Below are positions 45,723-54,759 of a stretch of 64,000 nucleotides of DNA, piece after piece. Source of the stretch: Arachis hypogaea (Eukaryota > Streptophyta > Magnoliopsida > Fabales > Fabaceae). The notes under the pieces were generated by a model, which did not search any database, was not told where the DNA came from, and was given only the letters and a program-made list of their open reading frames with translations. The stretch is from NCBI RefSeq assembly GCF_003086295.3, contig NC_092051.1, forward strand, positions 80,670,445-80,734,444. The letters are read 5' to 3'. Both the position numbers and the translations under genes were made by a program. Every line of letters starts with the position of its first letter. Position 1 is the stretch's first letter.

Positions 45723-47535
45723 TTGTTTGAGTTTGGACAACTGACGGTTCATCCTGTTACTCAGATTAGGTAATTTTCTTTTTGTTTTGTTTTCAAAAAT
45801 TTTTCAAAAATCTTTCAAAAAAATTTCTCCTTTGTTTTCGAAAAAAAAATTTCAAAAAAAAAATAAAAATAAAAATATAAAAATAAAAATGTTTTCAAAA
45901 AAAATATATTTTTCTTCAAGATTTTTAAGAATGAATTCTAGTGTTTCATAAAGTATGTTGAAGCCTGGCTGGCTGTAAAGCTACGACTGTAGGGCATGTT
46001 AGACGTGTCATGTCTGAGTTACATACTAAAACTTGGCTGGCTATTAAGCCATGCCTGACCCTTTGATTGGAGCTTTAGAGTATAAGATTCCTGGAATTCA
46101 TATTAAAAATTTTAGAATCCTTATTTTTCTTTTTCAAAATGATTTTCGAAAAAATTAAAAGAAAATACAAAAAAATTCATAAAATCAAAAAAATCAAAAA
46201 TATTTCATGTTTCTTGTTCGAGTCTTGTTTCAAGTTGAAAGCTTGGTGTCAATTGCATCTTCATCTTGCATTTTTTCGAAAAATTCATGCATTCATAGTG
46301 CTCTTCATGATCTTCAAGTTGTTCTTGGTAAGTCTTCTTGTTTGATCTTTGCATTTGCATGTTTTGTGTCTTTTCTTGTTTTTCATATGCATTCTTGGAT
46401 TCTTAGTGTCTAAGCATTAAAGAATTCTAAGTTTGGTGTCTTGCATGTTTTCTTTGCATTAAAAATTTTTCAAAAATATGTTCTTGATGTTCATCATGAT
46501 CTTCATAGTGTTCTTGGTGTTCATCTTGACATTCATAGTACTCTTGCATGCATTCATTGTTTTGATCTAAAAATTTCATGCATTGCATCATTTTTCTTGT
46601 TTTTCTCTCTCATCATAAAAATTCAAAAATCCAAAAAAAATATCTTTCCCTTTTTCTCTCTTAAAATTTCGAAAATTAGATTTGACTTTTTCAAAAATTT
46701 TTAAAATCTAGTTGTTTTTATGAGTCAAATCAAATTTTCAATTTAAAAAAATCTTATCTTTTTCAAAATCTTTTTCAAAAAATCAAATCTTTTTTCAATT
46801 TTTTTTAGTTATTTTCGAAAATTTCAAAAATATTTTTCAAAAATATTTTTCTTAATTTTACATCATATTTTCAAAAATAACAATAACAATTAATGTTTTG
46901 ATTCAAAAATTTCAAGTTTGTTACTTACTTGTTAAGAAAGATTCAAACCTTAAGTTCTAGAATCATATCTTGTGATTTCTTGTGAATCAAGTCATTAATT
47001 GTGATTTTAAAAATCAAATCTTTTTCAAAACTAATTTCAATCATAGCTTTTCAAAAATATCTTCCTCATCTCATCTTTTTCAAAATATGATTTCAAAATA
47101 TCTTTTCAAAATTGATTTTCAAATTTGTTTCAACTAACTAACTAACTTTTTATTTGTTTCTTATCTTTTTCAAAACCACCTAACTAACTCTTTCTCTCTC
47201 TAATTTTCGAAAATATCTCCCTGTTTTTCAAAATTTCTTTTTAATTAAACTAATTATTTTATTTGAATTTTCGAAAAACTACTAACCCTTTTCAAAATTA
47301 ATTTTCGAAAATTACTAACCCTCTTTCAAAAATTATTTTCGAAAATCCTCTCCCTCTCTCATCTTATTCTATTTATTTATTCATCTACTAACACTTCATC
47401 TCACCCAAATTCGAACCCTCTCTTCCATCTGTGTTCGAATTTCTTCTTCTTCTTTTCTTCTACTCACACTGGGACCTCTATACTGTGGTAAAAAGGACCC
47501 CTATTATTATTATTTTTCTGTTCTCTCTTTTTCAT
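45723..47535 (+). other. B2 leader
   Basis: No gene. Twin hairpins at 45970-45983 (TGGCTGTAAAGCTA) and 46038-46051 (TGGCTATTAAGCCA), AAGTTTGGTGT at about 46429, then T/A-rich sequence with many TTTTTCAAAA runs. Confidence 0.7.
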
Positions 47536-47649
47536 ATGAGCAGGAGCAAAGACAAGAATATTCTTGTTGAAGCAGATCCAGAACCTGAAAGGACTCTGAA
47601 AAGGAAACTAAGAGAAGCTAAAATACAACAATCCAGAGATAACCTTTAA
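47536..47649 (+). CDS. Short upstream ORF before B2 gag (37 codons)
   Basis: MSRSKDKNILVEADPEPERT..., TAA at 47647, same codon as the stop in B1. In frame with the gag ATG at 47674. Confidence 0.5.
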   Translation: MSRSKDKNILVEADPEPERTLKRKLREAKIQQSRDNL

Positions 47650-47673
47650 GAGATTTTCGAACAAGAAGAGGAG

Positions 47674-49863
47674 ATGGCAGCCGAAAATAATAATAATGCA
47701 AGGAGAATGCTTGGTGATTTTACTGCACCTAACTCCAATTTACATGGAAGAAGCATCTCCATTCCTGCCATTGGAGCAAACAATTTTGAGCTGAAACCTC
47801 AGCTAGTTTCTTTGATGCAGCAGAACTGCAAGTTTCATGGACTTCCATCTGAAGATCCTTTTCAGTTCTTAACTGAATTCTTGCAGATCTGTGATACTGT
47901 TAAGACTAATGGAGTAGATCCTAAAGTCTACAGGCTCATGCTTTTCCCATTTGCTGTAAGAGACAGAGCTAGAATCTGGTTGGACTCTCAACCCAAAGAC
48001 AGCCTGAACTCTTGGGATAAGCTGGTCACGGCTTTCTTAGCCAAGTTCTTTCCTCCTCAAAAGCTGAGCAAGCTTAGAGTGGATGTCCAAACCTTCAAAC
48101 AAAAAGATGGTGAATCCCTCTATGAAGCTTGGGAAAGATACAAATAGTTTACCAAAAAGTGTCCTTCTGACATGCTTTCAGAATGGACCATCCTAGATAT
48201 ATTCTACGATGGTTTATCTGAGTTATCAAAGATGTCATTAGATACTTCTGTAGCTGGATTCATTCACCTAAAGAAAACGCCTGCAGAAGCTCAAGAACTC
48301 ATTGACATGGTTGCTAATAACCAGTTCATGTACACTTCTGAGAGGAATCCTGTAAGTAATGGGACGCCTATGAAGAAGGGAGTTCTTGAAGTTGATACTC
48401 TGAATGCCATATTGGCTCAGAACAAAATATTGACTCAGCAAGTCAATATGATTTCTCAGAGTCTGAATGGAATGCAAGCTGCATCCAATAGTACTCAAGA
48501 GGCTTCTTATGCAGAAAAAGCTTATGATCCTGAAAACCCTGCAATAGCAGAGGTGAATTACTTAGGTGAACCTTATGGAAACACCTATAACTCATCATGG
48601 AGAAATCATCCAAATTTCTCATGGAAGGATCAAAAGCCTCAACAAGGCTTTAATAATGGTGGAAGAAACAGGTTTAGCAATAGCAAGCCTTTTCCATCAT
48701 CCACTCAGCAACAGACAGAGAATTCTGAGCAGAATCCATCTGGCTTAGTAAACTTAGTCTCTGATCTATCTAAGGCCACTGTGAGTTTCATGAATGAAAT
48801 AAGGTCTTCCATTAGAAATTTGGAAGCACAAGTGGGCCAGCTGAGTAAAAGGATCACTGAAATCCCTCCTAGTACTCTCCCAAGCAATACAGAAGAGAAT
48901 CCAAAAGGAGAGTGCAAGGCCATTGACATAAGCACCATGGTCGAACCTGTAAGGGAAGGAGAGGACGTGAATCCCAAGAGGGAAGACCTCCTGGGACGTC
49001 CAGTGATCAATAAGGAGCTTCCCTCTGAGGAACCAAAGGACTCTGAGGCTCATCTAGAGACCATAGAGATTCCATTAAACCTCCTTATACCATTCATGAG
49101 CTCTGATGAGTATTCCTCTTCTGAAGAGAATGAGGATGTTATTGAAGAGCAAGCTGCCAAGTTTCTTGGTGCAATCATGAAGCTGAATGCTAAATTATTT
49201 GGTATTGAAACTTGGGAAGATGAACCTCCCTTGTTCATCAATGAACTAAGTGATCTGGATCAACTGACATTACCTCAGAAGAGACAGGATCCTGGAAAGT
49301 TCATAATACCTTGTACCATAGGCACCATGATCTTTAAGGCTCTGTGTGACCTTGGTTCAGGAATAAACCTCATGCCCTTCTCTGTAATAGAGAAACTGGG
49401 AATCTATGGGGTACAAGCTGCTAAAATCTCATTAGAGATGGCAGATAATTCAAGAAAACAGGCTTATGGACAAGTAGAGGACGTGTTAGTAAAGGTTGAA
49501 GGCCTTTACATCCCTGCTGATTTCATAGTCCTAGATACTGGAAAGGAAGAGGATGAATCCATCATCCTAGGAAGACCTTTCCTAGCCACAGCAAGAGCTG
49601 TGATTGATGTGGACAGAGGAGAATTGATCCTTCAATTAAATAAGGACAACCTTGTGTTTACAACTCAAGGATCTCTCTCTGCATCCATGGAGAGGAAGCA
49701 TAAAGAGCTTCTCTCAAAGCAGAGTCAAACAAAGCCCCCACAGTCAAACTCTAAGTTTGGTGTTGGGAGGCCACAACCAAACTCTAAGTTTGGTGTTGAA
49801 CTCCCATATCCAAACTCTAAGTTTGGTGTTGGGGAGTCTCAACAAAGCTCTGCACATCTGTGA
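47674..49863 (+). pseudogene. gag: B2 gag-protease polyprotein, one internal stop
   Basis: Starts MAAENNNNARRMLGDF and ends ...SQQSSAHL at 49863, about 729 codons. Only one in-frame stop (TAG at 48145, where B1 has CAG in YKQLTK). Gag domain about 47915-48270; EVNYLGEPYGNTYNSSWRNH linker near 48553; a long acidic, helical region; protease about 49300-49620 with DLGSGINLMP at 49348 and ILGRPFLA at about 49565. The C-terminal tail has three SKFGV units (49757-49833) encoded by AACTCTAAGTTTGGTGTTG. No zinc knuckle, no RT. This is the best-preserved protein gene in the window. Confidence 0.92.
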
Positions 49864-49900
49864 GGCTCCATGAGAGCCCACTGTCAAGCTATTGACATTA

Positions 49901-49928
49901 AAGAAGCGCTTGTTGGGAGGCAACCCAA
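49901..49928 (+). other. Conserved post-ORF stem-loop motif, B2
   Basis: AAGAAGCGCTTGTTGGGAGG followed by CAACCCAA; stem TTGGG/CCCAA. It lies 37 bases after the gag-protease stop. Confidence 0.8.
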
Positions 49929-50065
49929 TTTTTATCTAACTATATTTTTCTTGGTTATATGTCTTTATAGGTTCATGATAATGTGGAGTCACAAAATAAA
50001 TACAAAAATTGAAAACGGAATCAAAAACAGCAGAAGAAAAATCACACCCTGGAGGAAGCATCTGC

Positions 50066-50312
50066 CTGGCGTTCAATGCCAGAACAGAGCATGGTTCTGG
50101 CACTGAATGCCCAAAATGGGCAGTATCTGGGCGCTGAACGCCCAAAATAGGCATCATCTGGGCGCTGAACGCCAGAATTGCACCCTGGAGAGGAGCTGGC
50201 GCTGAACGCCCAGAACAAGCATGGTTCTGGCGTTCAACGCCAGAAATGGGCAACAAATAGGTGTTGAACGCCCAAAATGGGCACCAACCTGGCGCTGAAC
50301 GCCCAGAGTTGT
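50066..50312. repeat. Array of GGCGTT/AACGCC modules, B2 spacer
   Basis: About nine modules of type GGCGCTGAACGCC or GGCGTTCAACGCC (for example 50077, 50129, 50160, 50199, 50229, 50260, 50291), followed by CTCAGGATCTGTG repeats (about 50366-50420). Confidence 0.88.
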
Positions 50313-50552
50313 GTGCAAAGGCATTTTGCATGCCTAATGGGTGCAGGGATGTAAATCCTTGACACCTCAGGATCTGTGGACACCACAGGATCATCTCAGG
50401 ATCTGTGAATCTCACAGGATCCCCACCCACCTCACCCTCTCTCTCTCTCCATTCATAGTCATCCCTTCTGTTTTCCATTCACCACTCACATCCATACACA
50501 TATCCCTCCATCTCCTCCATATCTTCTTCTTCTTCTTCTATTCTTTCTTCTT

Positions 50553-50587
50553 TTGCTCGAGGGCAAGCAACATTCTAAGTTTGGTGT
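50553..50587 (+). promoter_or_regulatory. Hairpin plus AAGTTTGGTGT module before B2 ORF3
   Basis: TTGCTCGAGGGCAAGCAA (50553-50570) with one C/A mismatch in the stem, intermediate between the A form and the compensated B1 form, followed by AAGTTTGGTGT (50577-50587), 37 bases before the ORF3 ATG. Confidence 0.72.
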
Positions 50588-50624
50588 GGTAAAAGCATAA
50601 GCTTTTTGTTTTTCATTACCATTA

Positions 50625-51011
50625 ATGGCACCTAAGACCGGAGAAACCTCTAGAAAAGGGGAAGGGAAGACAAAGGCTTCCACCTCCGAGTCATGGGAGA
50701 TGGAAAGATTCATCTCAAGGGTCTATAGCTCAGTGGTAGAACATGTGGCTGCAAATCAAGAGATCCCTGAGATACCTCAGGGGATGCACTTCCCTCCACA
50801 TAAATATTGGGAGCAAATCAAGACCTCCCTAGGAGAATTAAGTTCCAACATGGGACAATTAAGGGTGGAACATCAAGAGCACTCCATCATCCTTTATGAA
50901 ATTAGAGAAGATCTAAAAGCAATGAGGGAGGAGCAACAAAGACAAGGAAGAGACATAGAAGAGCTCAAGGACATCATTGGTTCCTCAAGAAGGAAACGTC
51001 ACCATCACTAA
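50625..51011 (+). CDS. B2 ORF3, internally deleted but open (128 codons)
   Basis: Opens MAPKTGETSRKGEGKTKAST like B1 ORF3, then, after MERFIS, loses about 800 bp (B1 about 15530-16330) and resumes at EIPEIPQ...HFPPHKYWEQ with the coiled-coil-like tail (LRVEHQEHSIILYEIREDLK ... QQRQGRDIEELK) and a basic end RRKRHHH. The gap is bridged by the tRNA-Cys-like segment 50719-50768, translated as RVYSSVVEHVAANQEIP. The globular domain is gone, so a normal function is unlikely, yet the frame remains open to the original stop. Confidence 0.75.
   Translation: MAPKTGETSRKGEGKTKASTSESWEMERFISRVYSSVVEHVAANQEIPEIPQGMHFPPHKYWEQIKTSLGELSSNMGQLRVEHQEHSIILYEIREDLKAMREEQQRQGRDIEELKDIIGSSRRKRHHH
50719..50768 (+). 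pseudogene. tRNA-Cys-like fragment inside B2 ORF3
   Basis: From GGGTCTATAGCTCAGTGGTA through the anticodon arm CTGCAAATCAAGAG to TCCCT the 50 bases follow the 5' two thirds of plant tRNA-Cys(GCA): acceptor strand, D-arm with box A, anticodon arm with GCA and variable region. I count about six differences from the tRNA as I remember it, mostly transitions. The T-arm and 3' acceptor strand are absent, so it is not a functional gene. Confidence 0.7.
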
Positions 51012-52136
51012 GGTGGATTCATTCCTTGTTCTTATTTCTTCTATTTTTCGTTTTCTATGTTATGTGCTTATCTATGTTTGTGTCTTATTACATGATCATT
51101 AGTAGTTAGTAACTATGTCTTAAAGTTATGAATGTCCTATGAATCCATCACGTCTCTTAAATGAAAAATGTTTTAATTCAAAAGAACAAGAAGTACATGA
51201 GTTTCGAATTTATCCTTGAACTTAGTTTAATTATATTGATGTGGTGACAATGCTTCTTGTTTTCTGAATGAATGCTTGAACAGTGCATATGTCTTTTGAA
51301 GTTGTTGTTCATGAATGTTAAATATGTTGGCTCTTGAAAGAATGATGACAAGGAGACATGTTATTTGATAATCTGAAAAATCATAAAAATGATTCTTGAA
51401 GCAAGAAAAATCAGCAAAGAACAAAGCTTGCAGAAAAAAAAAAGAAAAAAAAAGAAAAAAAATAGCGAAAAAAAAAATAGAAAGAAAAAGAAAAAGCAAG
51501 CAGAAAAAGCCAAAAGCTCTTAAAACCAAGAGGCAAGAGCAAAAAGCCAGTAACCCTTAAAACCAAAAGGCAAGGGCAATAAAAAGGATCCCAAGGCTTT
51601 GAGCATCAGTGGATAGGAGGGCCTAAAGGAATAAAATCCTGGCCTAAGCGGCTAAACCAAGCTGTCCCTAACCATGTGCTTGTGGCGTGAAGGTCTCAAG
51701 TGAAAACTTGAGACTGAGCGGTTAAAGTCAAGGTCCAAAGCAAAAAAAGAGGGTGCTTAAGAACCCTGGACACCTCTAATTGGGGACTTTAGCAAAGCTG
51801 AGTCACAATCTGAAAAGGTTCACCCAATAATGTGTCTGTGGCATTTATGTATCCGGTGGTAATACTGGAAAACAAAGTGCTTAGGACTACGGCCGAGACT
51901 CATAAAATAGCTGTATTCAAGAATTATCATACTGAACTAGGAGAATCAATAACACTATCTAAACTCTGAGTTCCTATAGATGCCAATCATTCTGAACTTC
52001 AATGGATGAAGTGAGATGCCAAAACTATTCAAGAGGCAAAAAGCTATAAGTCCCGCTCATATGATTGAAGCTCTGTTTCATTGATAGTTTGGAATTTATA
52101 GTATATTCTCTTCTTTTTATCCTATTTGATTTTCAG
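51012..52136 (+). other. B2 3' noncoding region
   Basis: No gene. Purine tract about 51405-51505, then the stretch shared with A1, A2 and B1 (GGATCCCAAGGCTTTGAGCA, CTAAGCGGCTAAACCAAG). Confidence 0.75.
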
Positions 52137-52173
52137 TTGCTTCGGGACAAGCAACGATTTAAGTTTGGTGTTG
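52137..52173 (+). promoter_or_regulatory. B2 hairpin plus AAGTTTGGTGTTG at the 3' LTR
   Basis: TTGCTTCGGGACAAGCAA (one stem mismatch) followed by AAGTTTGGTGTTG (52161-52173), ending at the LTR start 52174. Confidence 0.68.
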
Positions 52174-53751
52174 TGATGAGCGGATAATTTATACGCTTTT
52201 TGGCATTGTTTTTAGTATGTTTTTAGTAGAATATAGTTACTTTTAGGGATATTTTCATTAGTTTTTATGTTAAATTCACATTTCTGGACTTTACTATAAG
52301 TTTGTGTGTTTTTCTGTGATTTCAGGTATTTTCTGACTGAAATTGAGGGACATGAGCAAAAATCAGATTCAGAGAGAAGACCGAAAGTAGCCATGCCCAA
52401 TTTAGACGACGACAACTGGCGTTCAACGCCAGCTCTCTGCCCAATTCTGGCGTCGAGCGCCAGAAACAAGCTGCAAAGTGGAGTTCAACGCCCAAACTGG
52501 CACAAAAGCTGGCGTTCAACTCCAAGAATGACCCCTACACGTGCAACACTCAAGCTCAGCCCAAGCACACACCAAGTGGGCCCCGGAAGTGGATTTATGC
52601 ATCAATTACTTACTTCTGTAAACCCTAGTGACTAGTTTATTATAAATAGAACTTTTTATCATTGTATTCACGGTCTTGGTTACTCCGGTTCCCCTCTGGG
52701 GCCGAGACCAATGAACTCCATTATCACTTATGTATTTTCAACGGTAGAGTTTCTACATTCCATAGATTAAGGTGTGGAGCTCTGCTGTTCCTCAAAGATT
52801 AATGCAAAGTACTACTATTTTCTATTCAACTCATCCTATTTCGCTTCTAAGATATTCATTCGCACTTCAACCTGAATGTGATGAACGTGACAATCATCAT
52901 CATTCCCTATGAACGCGTGCCTGACAACCACTTCCGTTCTACATTAGATTGAATGAGTATCTCTTAGATCTCTTAATCAGAATCTTCGTGGTGTAAGCTA
53001 GAATGATGGCGGCATTCAAGAGAATCCGGAAAGTCTAAACCTTGTCTGTGGTATTCCGAGTAGGATTCAATGATTGAATGACTGTGACGAGCTTCAAACT
53101 CGCGATTGCTGGGCATAGTGACAGACGCAAAAGGATAGTAAATCCTATTCCAGCATGATCGAGAACCGACAGATGAATAGCCGTGCCGTGACAGGGTGCG
53201 TTGACCATATTCACTGAGAGGATAGGATGTAACCATTGACAAGGGTGATGCCTCCAGACGATTAGCCATGCCGTGACAGGGCATTTGGATCATTTTCCCG
53301 AGAGAAGACCGAAAGTAGCCATTGACAATGGTGATGCATTACATAAAGCCAGCCATGGAAAGGAGTAAAACTGATTGGGTGAAGATAGCAGGAAAGCAGA
53401 GGTTCAGAGGAACGAAAGCATCTCTATTCGCTTATCTGAAATTCTCACCAATGATTTAGATAAGTATTTCTATCCCTATTTTATTAATTATTTTCGAAAA
53501 CTCCATTACTATTTTATATCCTCCTGACTGAGATTTACAAGGTGACCATAGCTTGCTTCATACCAACAATCTCCGTGGGATTCGACCCTTACTCACGTAA
53601 GGTATTACTTGGACGACCCAGTGCACTTGCTGGTTAGTTGTGCGAAGTTGTGAACCATGGTATTGGCATCATGTTTTTGGCGCCATTACCAGGGAAAGAA
53701 AGAGCGATGAATTTTACATAATTAAAGTGTAATCACAATTTCTGCGCACCA
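52174..53751 (+). repeat. B2 3' LTR (1578 bp, with deletion and filler)
   Basis: Same as the 5' LTR except that about 150 bp (5' LTR about 44189-44340) are replaced by about 20 bp (52375-52394). That filler is identical to 53301-53322 of the same LTR over 22 bases (52373-52394). Fossil primer site at 53678-53695. Confidence 0.93.
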
Positions 53752-54759
53752 ACAGTCTAGAAGGACTCTGGGGTCATATGCTAACCCCACTACTGCTTCA
53801 TATGGGAGTAGTATCAGTATACCCTCCATTGGAGTCAGTAGCTTTGAGTTGAATCCTCAGCTCATTATCATGGTGCAGCAAAGTTACCAGTATTCCGGTC
53901 TTCCACAGGTAGAACCTACAGAGTTTCTGGCACAGTTTTTACAAATTACTGACACAGTCCATGATAAGGAAGTAGATTAGGATGTCTACAGACTATTACT
54001 GTTTCCATTTGCTGTAAAAGACCAAAATAAAAGGTGGTTAAATAACCAACCTAAGGCTAGCACAAGGACATGGAAACAGCTGTCAGAAAAATTCCTGAAT
54101 CAATATTTCCCTCCAAAAAGGATGACACAGCTAAGGCTGGACATCCAAGGCTTTAAACAAGGAGATAATGAATCTCTTTATGATGCCTGGGAGAGATACA
54201 GAGAGATGCTAAGAAAATGCCCCTCTGAAATATTTTCAGAGTGGGTTCAGTTAGACATCTTCTATTATGGGCTTGCAGAAAGAGCTTAGATTTCTCTAGA
54301 TTACTCAGCTGGTGGATCTATCCACATAAGAAAGACAATTGAAGAAGCTCAAGATCTCATTGATACAGTTGCCAGAAATCAGCATCTGTACCTAAGCAGT
54401 GAACCTTCCATGAAAGAAGAGGCTAGAACAGTGACTGCTGAACTGAGTCTTGCAGAACAAGCTACTGAATTCAATCAGCAATTTGATTTTCTAACAAAAT
54501 AGTTAGCCGAATTCAAGGAGAGACTACAAGAGACAAGAATGGCTAATATAAATATGGAAGTACAATTAAAGCAAACAAAGCAGCAGATGTCAAAACAAAT
54601 AACAGAAGAGTGCCAAGCAGTTCAATTGAGAAGTGGAAAAACATTAGATGCCCCACCTCAAGGTAGCAGAAAGCCAAGAAATGACCAAACTACCCAAAAT
54701 CCATCTGAGGACAGTAAGAGCCCAGAGAGGAATAATTCTGGCAATCAAACGCCATAAAT
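53752..54759 (+). pseudogene. gag: A2 gag, main part
   Basis: Continues the frame of 43974 after the ACAGT duplication. Gag domain about 53985-54330 (YRLLLFPFAVKD equivalent, FPPKR, ESLYDAWERYREMLRKCP). Coiled-coil-like region 54440-54600, then QAVQLRSGKTL. Stops: TAG near 53978, near 54287 and near 54500, TAA at 54755. No CCHC knuckle. Confidence 0.87.

Larger units (their letters stand above)
43999..53751 (+). mobile_element. B2: non-autonomous gag-protease retroelement nested in A2
   Basis: LTRs 43999-45698 and 52174-53751, flanked by a perfect 5-bp duplication ACAGT (43994-43998 and 53752-53756). Interior 45699-52173 has the same layout as B1: gag-protease and ORF3, no RT, RNase H or integrase. 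Gag-protease has one internal stop against five in B1. ORF3 carries a large deletion patched by a tRNA-Cys-like segment, and the 3' LTR carries a deletion with templated filler. Confidence 0.95.
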
